The notes: generated by a model not told the origin, from the sequence alone. A stretch of 64,000 bases of DNA from Roseobacter sp. CCS2 (GCF_000169435.1 NZ_AAYB01000008.1:1-64000), one strand, 5' to 3'; shown: positions 45,262 to 55,441, counted from the stretch's first letter. Made by a program: numbers and translations.

Positions 45262-46275
45262 ATGAAATTCCTACAAACACTCACACTGGCCGCCCTGGCC
45301 GTCATACCAGCACAACTGACTGCACAATGCGACCCAGGGGAGCGCGTGACGCGCTTTAGCCTGATCACTGCATTGCAAGGCCATCCCAAAGGCGAAGCAG
45401 CCATGGCCTTTGCCGAGCAGATCAACACACAGCTTGATGGGACACTTTGCGTCGAGGTGTATGGCCGCAGTGAGCTTTACAATGATGACGACGTCTTTGA
45501 CGCTTTGCTGAACGACGACGTGCAATTTGCCGCCCCTGGTGTGACCAAATTCGGCGCCTATTCGGACCAGTTTGAACTGTTCAACCTGCCCTTCCTGTTT
45601 GACGGCCCTTTGCAGGTCATGGCGTTCCTTGAAACGGAAACCGCCCAAAGCATGACTGATGGCATCACGGACGACGGCTTTGTCGGACTGGGATATTGGG
45701 CCAACGGCATGCGTCAATATTCGGCCACTGTGCCGATGCGCCTGCCGGGTGATGCAGCCGGGCTAAGCTTTCGTGTGTCTTCCAGTTCGCCTGTCACAGC
45801 AGAAGTGCTGCGCCGCATGGAAATTACGCCCGTCAAGTTGTCGTTCAGCAAAGTCTACGACGCGCTCGCCTCGGGCGAGGTGCAGGGACAGGAAAACACC
45901 TGGGCAAATATCCAGAAGGAAGAATTCTATCTGGAACAGGCCGCGGTGACTGAAACCAACCACAATTATATCGGTTATCTGGTGGTGACGTCACAGGCCT
46001 TTCTTGACAGCCTTGACCCGGAAACCCGACAGGCGGTTGTCGATATCATGGCCCTCACCACACATGAGCGAAACCGCTTTGCCTATGAAATCAATCAGGC
46101 GCGGCGGCAAGATATTCTGGATGATGACGGTGTGATCATCCGGCTGACACCAGAAGAGCTGGCCGTTTGGCGCGCCGAGATGAAACCGGTCTGGGATCAA
46201 TTCCGGTCGTCCATTGGCGGCGATCTGATTGATGCCGCGGTCGAGGTCAACGCGACGGTTGATCCCTTCAACTAA
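45262..46275 (+). CDS. TRAP transporter substrate-binding protein, DctP family (orphan)
   Basis: The 337-residue product starts MKFLQTLTLAALAVIPAQLT, a signal peptide; GATGAGGACAAAACG precedes the start. The DctP fold is clear: FSLITALQGHPKGEAAMAFAEQIN, PFLFDGPLQVMAFLE and SGEVQGQENTWANIQKEEFY (the QENxxxNI motif). The TRAP membrane genes dctQ and dctM are missing. It might serve as a binding sensor or supply a distant permease. It follows the PstS-OmpA gene by 94 bases, so they may share a transcript. Confidence 0.9.
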   Translation: MKFLQTLTLAALAVIPAQLTAQCDPGERVTRFSLITALQGHPKGEAAMAFAEQINTQLDGTLCVEVYGRSELYNDDDVFDALLNDDVQFAAPGVTKFGAYSDQFELFNLPFLFDGPLQVMAFLETETAQSMTDGITDDGFVGLGYWANGMRQYSATVPMRLPGDAAGLSFRVSSSSPVTAEVLRRMEITPVKLSFSKVYDALASGEVQGQENTWANIQKEEFYLEQAAVTETNHNYIGYLVVTSQAFLDSLDPETRQAVVDIMALTTHERNRFAYEINQARRQDILDDDGVIIRLTPEELAVWRAEMKPVWDQFRSSIGGDLIDAAVEVNATVDPFN

Positions 46276-46323
46276 TCCCACGGGATGCGTGGCGCGCTAT
46301 TTGCGCGCTGCGCGTTCTGGGTT

Positions 46324-47217
46324 TCAGCCTGCCAGCTTGCTATCAAAGACATCCTGCAACACACGCGCAAACGCGTCAGCACGCGGATGTCTGTCCCGCC
46401 GCGGCGGCAAGAAATATCCAAACGGCACATTCATTTCATGGCGCCATGGCACAAGCGTGATGTCCTGCGCCACTTCAGGATCCAGCGCCACAGAATCGGC
46501 AAAAGTGAACCCCAGTTTGCTTTTGACCAACCGATACGCCGCCGACCCGACAGAGACCTCGTGTTTGATGGTCAGCGGCGCACCCGCCCGGTGCATCACC
46601 TGATCCACAATGCGCCTGATGACGGTCGTGTCGTCCAATGCAATATAAGGCACATCAACCAGATCGGCTGGCTCCAGTATATCGCGACGGGCCAAAGGAT
46701 GATCCTTCGGCAGCGCGACCTGCAACGCGGTTTTGCCCAAGACATTTGGTTTGATCGTCTCGACCGGTACTGGCAGCGCCGAAATCCCAAGGTCAAACCG
46801 GTCGTTCATAATGCGCCTGCCAAGGTCCCGTCTGGGATAAATCTCAAGCTTGACGGGCGTGTCGGGTTCGACGTTTGCAAACTGCGCGATGGCGGGCAGG
46901 ACCAGCCCGTTTACGATTCTGGTGTGACAGATCAGGCGCAGGGGCACCGGGGCATCGCTGCGGATTTGTGCGAAGAAATCAGGGATTTGATCCACCTGCG
47001 CAAGAATGCGCAAGGCTTCCGGGTAGAACTGCTCACCTTCCGGGGTGGGGATCAGCCGCTTTTTGTCCCGTCGGAAAAGTGTGACGTCAAATTCTTCTTC
47101 CAGAATTTGCAGCAGGCGGCTGGCGGCTGATTGGCTGAGGTTGACGCGATCAGCAGCGCGCGCAAGCGTGCCTTCTTCCATAACAAGGGCAAATATCTTG
47201 AGGCTCTTGAGGTTCAT
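46324..47217 (-). CDS. LysR family transcriptional regulator of the tct cluster
   Basis: The 297-residue product has MNLKSLKIFALVMEEGTLAR, the HTH SQSAASRLLQILEEEFDVTLF and a standard effector-binding domain. It is divergent from tctC. A TTCG-N7-CGAA box (T-N11-A) adjoins its start codon and overlaps the predicted tct promoter, the usual LysR set-up. It probably activates the tct genes when a carboxylate is present and represses itself. Confidence 0.92.
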   Translation of the reverse strand: MNLKSLKIFALVMEEGTLARAADRVNLSQSAASRLLQILEEEFDVTLFRRDKKRLIPTPEGEQFYPEALRILAQVDQIPDFFAQIRSDAPVPLRLICHTRIVNGLVLPAIAQFANVEPDTPVKLEIYPRRDLGRRIMNDRFDLGISALPVPVETIKPNVLGKTALQVALPKDHPLARRDILEPADLVDVPYIALDDTTVIRRIVDQVMHRAGAPLTIKHEVSVGSAAYRLVKSKLGFTFADSVALDPEVAQDITLVPWRHEMNVPFGYFLPPRRDRHPRADAFARVLQDVFDSKLAG

Positions 47218-47218
47218 A

Positions 47219-47240
47219 TTCGAAAAATCCGAACTATAAT
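47219..47240 (+). promoter_or_regulatory. LysR box and -10 element of the tctCBA operon
   Basis: TTCG-AAAAATC-CGAA (47219-47233) matches the T-N11-A LysR dyad. A perfect TATAAT (47235-47240) follows directly; the region 17 bases upstream of it is a poor -35, consistent with an activator-dependent promoter. Predicted leader before tctC is about 90 bases. Confidence 0.55.
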
Positions 47241-47339
47241 TCTGATAATTGCGTTTTTTCTATTCTATGGCGGCGATTAAGGTCCAGTGATAGTTTGAAG
47301 GTGCGCCAAGACGCACCAGTTGTTTCTGGGAGGAAAAAC

Positions 47340-48305
47340 ATGAAACGTCGTGAATTCATTAAAACCGGTGTCTCTGCCGCTGCGATTGCTGTTGGGGCTG
47401 GACCTGCATTGGCCGAATGGGCGCCGCGCCGCCCGATCAACGCCATTTTGCCGTACTCTGCTGGTGGCGGCACTGATGCGTTGGCCCGTGCCGCGGCTGC
47501 ATCGGCTGACGGCATTTTGCCAGTACCTTTGGTGATCGTGAACAAGCCGGGCTCATCCGGTATCACAGGTGCGACCGAAGCCGCCGCTGCCCGCCCGGAT
47601 GGCAATACCGTTATGGTCACGTCAGCGGGGTCTTTCTTGCTGACCTCAATGTTGCGCGACACGGATGTGAACCCGTTTGACAGCTTTCAGATCATTGCCC
47701 AGATCGGCAACCTGACACCTGCTGTTATCGTTCCTGCCAATAGCCCGTTCCAGTCGGTGCAAGACCTTGTGGATGCGGCAAACGCAAACCCTGGCAGCCT
47801 GCGGTGGGCGCATAACGGGCGTGGCGGTTTCCACCATGTGGCCGGACAAAGCTTTTTGAACCGCAACGCCCTGCAAGCGCAGGATGTGCCGTTCAAAGGG
47901 GGCGGCCCGACACGTGCTGCTGTGATCGGTGAACAGGTTGATTTTGCTTTTGTCGGCATCCAACAGGCCGCCGGTTTTGAAAACGAACTGCGGGTTCTGG
48001 CGCTGGCCGCACCAGAGCGTGATCCGGTCCGTGATGATGTCCCGACATTGCCTGAGCTTGGGTTCGATTATGTGCCTGTGTCCTCGCCCATCGTGTTCTT
48101 TGCACCAAATGGCACCGATCCCGAAGTGATCACCGGCATGGAGGCCGCGTTGAAGGAAATCACCGAAACGCAGCAGTTTGCCGATCTGATGCTGGAACGC
48201 GGCAACGTGCCTGCCTTCCTGAGCGGTGCCGAAACCGAGGCCCGCCTGCGTCAGATGCAAGTAGACACACAGCCCGTAATCGACGCGCTTTCAGAGCAGG
48301 GCTAG
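47340..48305 (+). CDS. tctC: Tripartite tricarboxylate transporter substrate-binding protein
   Basis: The 321-residue product starts MKRREFIKTGVSAAAIAVGA: the RREFIK motif and hydrophobic stretch suggest Tat export, with cleavage after ALA near residue 25. The TctC/Bug fold shows PYSAGGGTDALARA (ligand loop), NKPGSSGITGATEAAAARPDG and GFHHVAGQSFL. It captures a carboxylate for the TctAB permease. GGGAGGAAAAAC precedes the ATG. First gene of tctC-B-A-CoA transferase. Confidence 0.92.
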   Translation: MKRREFIKTGVSAAAIAVGAGPALAEWAPRRPINAILPYSAGGGTDALARAAAASADGILPVPLVIVNKPGSSGITGATEAAAARPDGNTVMVTSAGSFLLTSMLRDTDVNPFDSFQIIAQIGNLTPAVIVPANSPFQSVQDLVDAANANPGSLRWAHNGRGGFHHVAGQSFLNRNALQAQDVPFKGGGPTRAAVIGEQVDFAFVGIQQAAGFENELRVLALAAPERDPVRDDVPTLPELGFDYVPVSSPIVFFAPNGTDPEVITGMEAALKEITETQQFADLMLERGNVPAFLSGAETEARLRQMQVDTQPVIDALSEQG

Positions 48306-48307
48306 AA

Positions 48308-48787
48308 TTGTCCGCAGGTCCCACTCCCGCCTCGCGGACCGTCGCCGTGGCACTGATCCTTTTGGGGGTCGGTGCCACGTTTACGAGTATGAACATCGCA
48401 TTGGATCAATACGGGCGCTGGGGCGCGCGCATCTTTCCTTTGGCCGGTTCGCTGTCACTGGTGGCGCTTGGCGTTGCTGAATGGTGGGGCGCACGCGGCA
48501 GGCCTGCGTCACCTGCGTTGAACCGGGCACATCTGCCAGCGATTGCGGCCCTCTTGGCCTTGGCGATCGCCTATGTTTGGGTCATGGCGCAGTTTGGTTA
48601 TCTGATCAGCACCGCTATCGCCGCCCCGATCGCCTTGTGGATTTTTGGCGTGCGCAATGTGATTGGGCTGTGCGCTGCTGCTGTGCTGTGCCCTGCGATC
48701 TATCACTTGGTCTTTTTTGAACTGTTGGGTGTCTTTCCCCCCTTGGGGCGTTGGTTTGACTTGCTTGATGTTTTTGGTGGTTATTGA
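48308..48787 (+). CDS. tctB: Tripartite tricarboxylate transporter small membrane subunit TctB
   Basis: The start is TTG at 48308, two bases after the tctC stop. The 159-residue product has about four transmembrane segments, for example TVAVALILLGVGATFTSM and VIGLCAAAVLCPAIYHLVFF, and fits the TctB family in length and position. It is the small membrane partner of TctA. Only family size, hydrophobicity and operon position support the call, as TctB is poorly conserved. Confidence 0.88.
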   Translation: MSAGPTPASRTVAVALILLGVGATFTSMNIALDQYGRWGARIFPLAGSLSLVALGVAEWWGARGRPASPALNRAHLPAIAALLALAIAYVWVMAQFGYLISTAIAAPIALWIFGVRNVIGLCAAAVLCPAIYHLVFFELLGVFPPLGRWFDLLDVFGGY

Positions 48788-48790
48788 ACA

Positions 48791-50296
48791 ATGGAAATTT
48801 TTGCCGCACTCGCCAGCGTTCTAGGCGATCCGGTCCTGCTGGGCTGGGTGTTTCTGGCTGCAATCGTTGGCATGATCGTGGGCGCAATTCCGGGGCTCAC
48901 TGCCTCTGCTGCGATTGCCATGCTCTTGCCGCTGACTTTCTATATGGAGCCACTCCCTGCGCTGGCATTTTTATATGTGATCGGGAAATCCGGGCGCTAT
49001 GGCGGGTCAATTGCGGCTATTCTGTTTAACACCCCCGGCACGGCGGCATCAGCGGCCACACAGTTGGATGGGTATCCGCTGGCCCGCCAAGGCAAAGCAG
49101 GCAAGGCGATGAAAGTCGCCACGATTTCATCCGTCATCGGTGATTTTACTGGCGAGATATTGTTGATCGTCGGCGTCGCATGGATTGCGACCATCGCACT
49201 TAAACTTGGCCCGCCAGAGCTGTTTGCGGTGTATTTTGCGGCCTTTATTGTCATCGGTTCCGTGATTGGCAAATCCGTCACGCGTGGGCTGGCATCAGCG
49301 GCACTGGGTGTGTTGGTCGCGATGATCGGGCTTGATCCGATCAGTTCAACCGAAAGATTTACCTTTGGCAGCTTTGATCTGACCAATGGGATCAGCCTTG
49401 TGCCCCTGATGATTGGGATCTTTGTACTGGGCGAGGTGTTTGCCCAGATCGAAGAGCGCGGCAAAACCACCGAAATGGTGCCGGATGGCGATGATGCGGC
49501 ACGCAACGGGCTGACCTGGGCGGAATACCGGCCCTGCATCCCGCATGTGATCCGGTCGTCCTTCATTGGATCATTCATCGGAATGCTGCCCGGCCTTGGT
49601 TCAGCCATTGCAGCGTTTGTGGCTTACGGCGAAGGTAAGCGACGCGCGAAAAACCCCGATGACTGGGGCAAAGGCGCGCTGGAAGGGGTCGCTGCACCCG
49701 AAGCGGCCAATAATGCGGTCAGCGGTCCGTCCATGGCGCCGCTTTTGACGCTGGGCATTCCAGGGTCGACAATTGGTGCAATCCTGATTGGGGTCTTCCT
49801 GATCCATGGCATCCAGATCGGGCCGACACTGTTTTTGACCTCACGTGATCTGGTTTTCGCGCTGTTTGCCTGTGGTCTGATCGGCATCGTGATGTACGGT
49901 ATTATTGGCTATTATGGCGCCGCTTTTGTGGGGCGGTTCATCACCCGCATTCCGACCAAAGTGCTGTACCCTGTAATCTTTTTGACCTCTTTTGTGGCGG
50001 CCTATACATCGCGGGGGAACCTGTTTGATGTTTATGTCATGGTGGCGGCAGGTTTTCTGGGGTGGCTTATGCGTAAACTTGATTTCAATCCGGCCGCCTT
50101 CGTTATCTCATTCGTATTGGCCGGCGGCGCCGAGGAAGCCTTTCGACAAGCGCTTTTGTTGTCTGACAATGGCCTGATGATCTTTGTGACGCGGCCCATC
50201 GCACTGCTGTTCCTTTTGATCGGGCTGGCGGCGCTGGCGGTGCGGGTCCGCAGCCTGAACCGACAAGCGCGCGCTGTCGCGTTGGAGGATGCATGA
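48791..50296 (+). CDS. tctA: Tripartite tricarboxylate transporter large permease TctA
   Basis: The 501-residue integral membrane protein has around 11-12 hydrophobic segments. The family pattern is GMIVGAIPGLTASAAIAMLL, GGSIAAILFNTPGTAASAAT and SVIGKSVTRGLASAALGVL. The second repeat, SFIGSFIGMLPGLGSAIAAF and FTLGIPGST-like LLTLGIPGSTIGAILIG, has the conserved PG motifs. It spans the cytoplasmic membrane. The stop overlaps the CoA transferase start by 4 bases (ATGA). Confidence 0.94.
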   Translation: MEIFAALASVLGDPVLLGWVFLAAIVGMIVGAIPGLTASAAIAMLLPLTFYMEPLPALAFLYVIGKSGRYGGSIAAILFNTPGTAASAATQLDGYPLARQGKAGKAMKVATISSVIGDFTGEILLIVGVAWIATIALKLGPPELFAVYFAAFIVIGSVIGKSVTRGLASAALGVLVAMIGLDPISSTERFTFGSFDLTNGISLVPLMIGIFVLGEVFAQIEERGKTTEMVPDGDDAARNGLTWAEYRPCIPHVIRSSFIGSFIGMLPGLGSAIAAFVAYGEGKRRAKNPDDWGKGALEGVAAPEAANNAVSGPSMAPLLTLGIPGSTIGAILIGVFLIHGIQIGPTLFLTSRDLVFALFACGLIGIVMYGIIGYYGAAFVGRFITRIPTKVLYPVIFLTSFVAAYTSRGNLFDVYVMVAAGFLGWLMRKLDFNPAAFVISFVLAGGAEEAFRQALLLSDNGLMIFVTRPIALLFLLIGLAALAVRVRSLNRQARAVALEDA

Positions 50297-51495
50297 TGCC
50301 GCTTCCTTTGGATGGTATGCGCGTGATCGACTGGACCCATGTTTTGGCAGGGCCAGCCTGTTCTTACTATCTTGGCCTTCTGGGGGCCGAGGTGATCAAG
50401 GTCGAAAGCCTAACAGGTGACGCGATGCGGCATCGTGGCGGTACTGATGCGGCGCTGGCTGCCGCAGGGATGAGCACGGCATACCAGACCCAAGGTGCAG
50501 GCAAACAATCAATTGCGCTGGACCTTGAAACCGACGCTGGACGCGCGGTTTTTCATCGGCTGCTTACGTCAGCGGACGTGTTGGTCGAAAACCACCGTCC
50601 TTCGACCTTGGCCCATCTTGACCTGTCCGAGACGCAAACGCGGGCCATTAACCCGCGCCTGATCCATTGCGCGATGACAGGGTACGGACGTGGCAACGCG
50701 ATGGCGGATGTCCCCGCATATGACGTCAACATTCAAGCGATCAGTGGTTTGATGGCACTGACGGGCACTGACGAAAGTGGGCCGATACGTACCGGCGCGC
50801 CAATCGTGGATTACGCCACCGGTCTGGCAGGCGCATTGGCTGTGACCGCCGCCTTGATGCAGCGGCACACAACAGGCGAAGGTGCTTTTGTCGACGTATC
50901 AATGCTAGAGACCGCTTTCAGCCTGATGAGTTCGACCATCACAGATTATCAGATGACCGGGACGCCACCGAAACCACGTGGAAACGCCGCAAACAGCCGC
51001 TCTCCGTCATCGGGGACATTTGCGTGTCTGTCCGGGCATATCAGTTTGGGCGTCAATGAAGATGCACAGTTCAGGCGGATGGCCACCGCACTCGGACGCG
51101 CGGATTGGCTGGATAATCCCAAGTTCGCCACCGCAGTTGCACGGGACCAAAATCAGGCGTTGCTGGCCGAAGAATTAGTCGCAGTTTTGGTAACGCAAAG
51201 TGCAGAACACTGGGAAGAGGTCCTGATCGCCGCACAAGTGCCCGCAGCAAGATTGCGAACACTTCCCGAGGCGCTGGCGTTGGCACCAGCAACCACCCGC
51301 AAATTTGCGTCAAGGGGGCCAGCCAATGGTGTCGGCATACCCTTCGCGATTGCGGGCGAGGCGACAGCCAAGCATACAGACACGCCACCGTCATTGGGTT
51401 GCGATAGTGAATCTGTTCTGCGTGATTTGGGCTATAGCGAAGATGAAGTTGATGCATTGCGCCAGAATGGCGTGATTGCGGCGCCCCCGAAATGA
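50293..51495 (+). CDS. CaiB/BaiF family CoA transferase
   Basis: The 400-residue class III CoA transferase has MRVIDWTHVLAGPACSYYLG, GAEVIKVESLTGDAMRH, and catalytic Asp in the GAPIVDYATGLAGAL loop (near residue 170). It transfers CoA between acyl-CoA donors and carboxylates. Translational coupling to tctA suggests that it activates the carboxylate imported by TctCBA (inference). The substrate could be one of several dicarboxylates or methylated acids. The closest homologs would be needed to tell. Confidence 0.93.
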   Translation: MMPLPLDGMRVIDWTHVLAGPACSYYLGLLGAEVIKVESLTGDAMRHRGGTDAALAAAGMSTAYQTQGAGKQSIALDLETDAGRAVFHRLLTSADVLVENHRPSTLAHLDLSETQTRAINPRLIHCAMTGYGRGNAMADVPAYDVNIQAISGLMALTGTDESGPIRTGAPIVDYATGLAGALAVTAALMQRHTTGEGAFVDVSMLETAFSLMSSTITDYQMTGTPPKPRGNAANSRSPSSGTFACLSGHISLGVNEDAQFRRMATALGRADWLDNPKFATAVARDQNQALLAEELVAVLVTQSAEHWEEVLIAAQVPAARLRTLPEALALAPATTRKFASRGPANGVGIPFAIAGEATAKHTDTPPSLGCDSESVLRDLGYSEDEVDALRQNGVIAAPPK

Positions 51496-51532
51496 TAAAT
51501 TAGGCGTGAAGGCCAAAGTCACCTGACCTGCG

Positions 51533-52543
51533 CTACTCACCCACGGCCAGCACATGCTCTGCCTCATGAAAAGGGCAGGCGACAAAGTGATTGCCGCCGA
51601 TATCCTCCAGTATAGGGCGCGCCTGCGCACAAGACGCTTGCGCCTTGGGGCAGCGGGTGCGGAACACGCAGCCCGATGGCGGGGCCAGCGGCGAGGGCAG
51701 TTCCCCTTCAAGGATTGGGCGCGGTCGTGCTTTTTCCAAGATGGGGTCAGGGATCGGTACTGATGCGACCAGGGCTTGGCTATAAGGGTGTTCCGGCAAG
51801 GTTGTCAGCTTATGACTGTTTGCCGTTTCCATCACCCGGCCCAGATAAAGCACCAACGTGCGGTCGCTGATATGTTTCACCACGCTTAGGTCATGGGCGA
51901 TGAAAATCATCGACAGCCCCATGTCCCGTTGCAATTCCATCAGCAGATTGATGACCTGCGCCTGCACCGACACATCCAAGGCCGAGACGGGTTCGTCACA
52001 GATAATCAGTTTGGGCTTCAGGATCAGCGCACGCGCGATTCCGATCCGCTGGCATTGCCCGCCTGAAAATTCATGCGGATAGCGGTTGATCAGATTGGGC
52101 AGCAGGCCCACCCGTTCCATGATCTGGCCAACGCGCGCTTTGACGTCCTTGCGCGATGTATTGGGTTCATGGGTAACCAGCGGTTCGGCAATAATTTCGC
52201 CCACCGTCATGCGCGGGTTCAACGCGGCCAGCGGATCTTGAAAAATCATCTGCACGTCGCGCCGGTGCACCCGGCGTTCGCTCGGGCTCATATTGGCAAG
52301 GTCATGCCCTTCGAACATGATATTCCCACCCGACGATGGCAGCGTGCCAACAACTGCGCGGGCGATGGTCGATTTGCCCGACCCGCTTTCGCCCACAATC
52401 CCAAGGCATTCGCCCGGTTGAATGTCGAACGACACCTCGGATACAGCATGCAGCTTGCGCGGCGGTGTCCACGGCCATGATCCCGGGCGGCGCACATCAA
52501 ACGTAACCGACAGATTGCGAACGGATAAAAGCGGCTCCATCAT
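51533..52543 (-). CDS. oppF: Oligopeptide ABC transporter ATP-binding protein OppF
   Basis: The start at 52543 ([20 protein letters not shown]) overlaps the oppD stop by 4 bases; 336 residues. Walker [10 protein letters not shown], signature [13 protein letters not shown], Walker [12 protein letters not shown], and the C-terminal oligopeptide-specific Cys-containing [14 protein letters not shown] region. It supplies energy for peptide import together with OppD. Last gene of the opp operon. Confidence 0.93.
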   Translation of the reverse strand: MMEPLLSVRNLSVTFDVRRPGSWPWTPPRKLHAVSEVSFDIQPGECLGIVGESGSGKSTIARAVVGTLPSSGGNIMFEGHDLANMSPSERRVHRRDVQMIFQDPLAALNPRMTVGEIIAEPLVTHEPNTSRKDVKARVGQIMERVGLLPNLINRYPHEFSGGQCQRIGIARALILKPKLIICDEPVSALDVSVQAQVINLLMELQRDMGLSMIFIAHDLSVVKHISDRTLVLYLGRVMETANSHKLTTLPEHPYSQALVASVPIPDPILEKARPRPILEGELPSPLAPPSGCVFRTRCPKAQASCAQARPILEDIGGNHFVACPFHEAEHVLAVGE

Positions 52544-53505
52544 GCCACCTCGCTGACAGGTAAGTGGCATGAGCGGCGGCGTCCTTCATGCAGTTCAAGC
52601 GGTGGTCGGTCGCTGCGGCAGTGATCCAGCTTGACCGGACAACGCGGCGAAAACGGGCAACCGGGCGGCAGGTTGGACATATCAGGCGGCTCGCCCGCGA
52701 TCGTCACTAATTCGCCTTCGTCGACGTCCAGTCGCGGCACCGCTTTCAGCAAACCGCTGGTATAAGGATGGGTCGGGCTGGCAAAGATGCCTTCGGTGGT
52801 CCCTTCTTCCATGATCTGCCCGCCATACATCACCAACGTACGGTCACAGAACCCGGCCACCACGCCAAGATCATGAGTAATCAGGATAACAGCGGTGCCG
52901 AAATCCTGCCGGATATCGCCCAAAAGCTGCATGATTTGCGCTTGCACCGTCACATCAAGTGCAGTCGTCGGTTCATCCGCGATCAGCAGGCGTGGTTGGC
53001 AAAGCAGCGACATCGCAATCATGATCCGCTGGCGCATACCGCCGGAAAATTCATGCGGGTACATCGTGACACGGGCGCGGGCGTCGGGGATGCGGACGGC
53101 ATCCAGCATCTGCACAGCCTTTTTCACAGCGTCCGACTTGCTCATAGCATAATGAAGGGTCAGCACCTCGGCCATCTGATCGCTGATCCGCATATAGGGG
53201 TTGAGCGATGTCATAGGGTCCTGAAAAATCATCGCAATCTGACGACTGCGGAATTTGTTTAGCGCGTTCTGTTTCAGCGTTAACAAGTCGATTCCGTCAA
53301 AACGAACCGCACCGGTCGCGCGTCCGTTTTTAGCCAAAAGCCCCATAATCGCAAAAGCGGTCTGGCTCTTGCCCGACCCGCTTTCACCGACGATGGCCAG
53401 TGTTTCACCCTTGTCGATGTTGAACGACAGCCCGTTGACGGCATGCACATCGCAGTCGGCGGTGTCGAATGTGACCATCAGGTCTTCGATTTCCAAAATA
53501 GGCAT
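52540..53505 (-). CDS. oppD: Oligopeptide ABC transporter ATP-binding protein OppD
   Basis: The 321-residue ATPase has Walker [10 protein letters not shown] (Gln replaces the usual Ser/Thr), signature [13 protein letters not shown], Walker [13 protein letters not shown] and the C-terminal Cys cluster [14 protein letters not shown]. Coupled with oppC (4-base gap) and oppF (4-base overlap). The GKSQ Walker A ending is unusual among ABC ATPases but common in OppD/DppD. Confidence 0.93.
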   Translation of the reverse strand: MPILEIEDLMVTFDTADCDVHAVNGLSFNIDKGETLAIVGESGSGKSQTAFAIMGLLAKNGRATGAVRFDGIDLLTLKQNALNKFRSRQIAMIFQDPMTSLNPYMRISDQMAEVLTLHYAMSKSDAVKKAVQMLDAVRIPDARARVTMYPHEFSGGMRQRIMIAMSLLCQPRLLIADEPTTALDVTVQAQIMQLLGDIRQDFGTAVILITHDLGVVAGFCDRTLVMYGGQIMEEGTTEGIFASPTHPYTSGLLKAVPRLDVDEGELVTIAGEPPDMSNLPPGCPFSPRCPVKLDHCRSDRPPLELHEGRRRSCHLPVSEVA

Positions 53506-53509
53506 GTTT

Positions 53510-54436
53510 CTAACGGTCCTTGGGGTCTAGCGCGTCGCGCAACCCGTCGCCGACAAAGAAGAAGGCGAAGATGGTAACGACGAAGAAGAAAAGCGGGAAA
53601 GAGATTTGCCACATGTACCCGAATTGCATGGTGCGTGACCCTTCGTTGATCAGCGCACCCAGCGATGTGGCGGGTTCCTGTACCCCCAATCCTAGAAAGC
53701 TGATGAAGCTTTCAAAGATGATCATATTGGGGACCAGCAGGGTGGCGTAGACAATCACGATGCCCAGCAGGTTGGGCACGATATGGCGCAAGATAATCTT
53801 GCTGGGGCGCACACCGGTGGCGACCGCGACCTCGACAAATTCCTTGTTCTTGATCGTTAGGGTCTGCCCCCGCGCGATCCGCGCCATATCGAGCCAGGAA
53901 ATCAGCCCGATGCCAAGGAACAGCATAAAGATCGAGCGGCCAAAAATCACCAGCATCAGGATCAGCACGAACATAAAGGGAATGGACATCAGCACATCGA
54001 CAATCCGCATCATGATCCCGTCGACACGGCCACCATAGTACCCCGCCGTCGCGCCATAAAGCGTACCGACGATCACGGCGACAAGCGCGCCAACTATACC
54101 CACCATCAGTGAAATACCGGTGCCCATGGCCGTGCGCGCAAACAGGTCGCGCCCGTTGCTGTCGGTGCCAAAATAGTGGCCGGTTTCCAGCGAAGGCACG
54201 CCCAGATAGGCGTTGCTGCCGATCAAGCTGAAGTTCACGAAATCGGGTTCGTATTGCGCAAACATGCCCCCGAACAGGGCGAAGGCTGCCACCAAGCCCA
54301 GCATGACCAGTGAAATCACCGCCGCGCGATTGCGGAAAAACCGGATACGGGCGTCGGCCCACAGGGACCGGCCCTTGACCTCGGCCAATTGTGCGGCGTC
54401 GCCGATGCCTTCAACGGCTGCTCTGTTGGGAAACAT
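53510..54436 (-). CDS. oppC: Oligopeptide ABC transporter permease OppC
   Basis: The 308-residue permease has an N-terminal cytoplasmic part and about six transmembrane helices. The binding-protein-dependent-transport signature reads [20 protein letters not shown] (EAA-type loop near residue 220). [20 protein letters not shown] is the conserved periplasmic OppC loop. It pairs with OppB to form the pore and is placed between oppB and oppD. Confidence 0.92.
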   Translation of the reverse strand: MFPNRAAVEGIGDAAQLAEVKGRSLWADARIRFFRNRAAVISLVMLGLVAAFALFGGMFAQYEPDFVNFSLIGSNAYLGVPSLETGHYFGTDSNGRDLFARTAMGTGISLMVGIVGALVAVIVGTLYGATAGYYGGRVDGIMMRIVDVLMSIPFMFVLILMLVIFGRSIFMLFLGIGLISWLDMARIARGQTLTIKNKEFVEVAVATGVRPSKIILRHIVPNLLGIVIVYATLLVPNMIIFESFISFLGLGVQEPATSLGALINEGSRTMQFGYMWQISFPLFFFVVTIFAFFFVGDGLRDALDPKDR

Positions 54437-54449
54437 ATCTCAGACCCCC

Positions 54450-55373
54450 TTAATAGCGGATCTTGGGGTCAATCCATGCGTAAAGGATATCGACCACAAG
54501 GTTGAACAGGATTGTCAGGGTGCCCACCAGAATGGTGATCCCCATGATGACGGAATAGTCGCGGTTAAAGGCAGAGTTCACAAAGAATTGGCCAATGCCG
54601 CCGGTGGAAAAGAACACATCAATAATCACCGATCCGGTGATCATGCCCACGAAAGCGGGGCCCAGATAGGACAGGACCGGCAGAATCGTCGGCTTCATCG
54701 CGTGCCGCCAGATGACGCGGCGCATCGGCAGGCCCTTGGCTTGGGCGGTGCGGATAAAATTGGTGTTTAGCACCTCCAGCATCGACGACCGGGTGATCCG
54801 GGCGATGGATGCCATGTAGGATGTGGATAGCGCAATCACCGGCATAATCAGGAACTGCCATTGCCCGCCGTTCCAGCCGCCACCGGGCAACCAGCCCAGC
54901 CAAAGGGTAAAGACCAAAAGCAGGATAGGGGCCATCACAAAATTCGGCAGCACCTGCGCGCCGATGGATACGCCAACAGCAAAATAGTCGATCCATGAAT
55001 TCTGTTTAATTGCCGCAGCAACACCAAGGGACACACCAACGGTGACAGCCACGACAAACGACCAGAACCCATAAGTCAGCGTCACCGGGAACCCTTGGGC
55101 GATAACTTCATTCACGGTGCGGTCTTTGTATTGGAACGACGGGCCGAAATCGAACTGCGTCACAACGCTGACGACATAGTTGATGATCTGTTTCCAAAAC
55201 GGCTGATCCAGCCCGTATTTGGCTTCGATATTGGCCAGCACCTCGGGCGGTAAAGGACGCTCGGAATTAAAGGGGCCGCCGGGGGCCGCATACATCAGGA
55301 TGAACGACAAGACGACCAGTATCAAAAGGGTCGGAATAGCGACGGCAAGGCGTCGGATCACAAAGCTCAGCAT
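54450..55373 (-). CDS. oppB: Oligopeptide ABC transporter permease OppB
   Basis: The 307-residue permease has a first helix MLSFVIRRLAVAIPTLLILV and SFILMYAAPGGPFNSERPLP, both typical of OppB/DppB, and the EAA-like loop KGLPMRRVIWRHAMKPTILP. About six transmembrane helices. It follows the oppA terminator and precedes oppC by 13 bases. Confidence 0.92.
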   Translation of the reverse strand: MLSFVIRRLAVAIPTLLILVVLSFILMYAAPGGPFNSERPLPPEVLANIEAKYGLDQPFWKQIINYVVSVVTQFDFGPSFQYKDRTVNEVIAQGFPVTLTYGFWSFVVAVTVGVSLGVAAAIKQNSWIDYFAVGVSIGAQVLPNFVMAPILLLVFTLWLGWLPGGGWNGGQWQFLIMPVIALSTSYMASIARITRSSMLEVLNTNFIRTAQAKGLPMRRVIWRHAMKPTILPVLSYLGPAFVGMITGSVIIDVFFSTGGIGQFFVNSAFNRDYSVIMGITILVGTLTILFNLVVDILYAWIDPKIRY

Positions 55374-55399
55374 ATGTCAGGTGTCCTAACAGAATGGGA

Positions 55400-55427
55400 A
55401 AACCGCGCCTCAGATGGGGCGCGGTTT
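55400..55427 (-). terminator. Hairpin terminator between oppA and oppB
   Basis: A 10-bp perfect stem AAACCGCGCC / GGCGCGGTTT (55400-55409 with 55418-55427), 8-base loop, with T-rich sequence on the reverse strand. Partial termination here would give more OppA than permease, as is common in opp operons. Confidence 0.7.
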
Positions 55428-55441
55428 ATCACGTGATGTGA

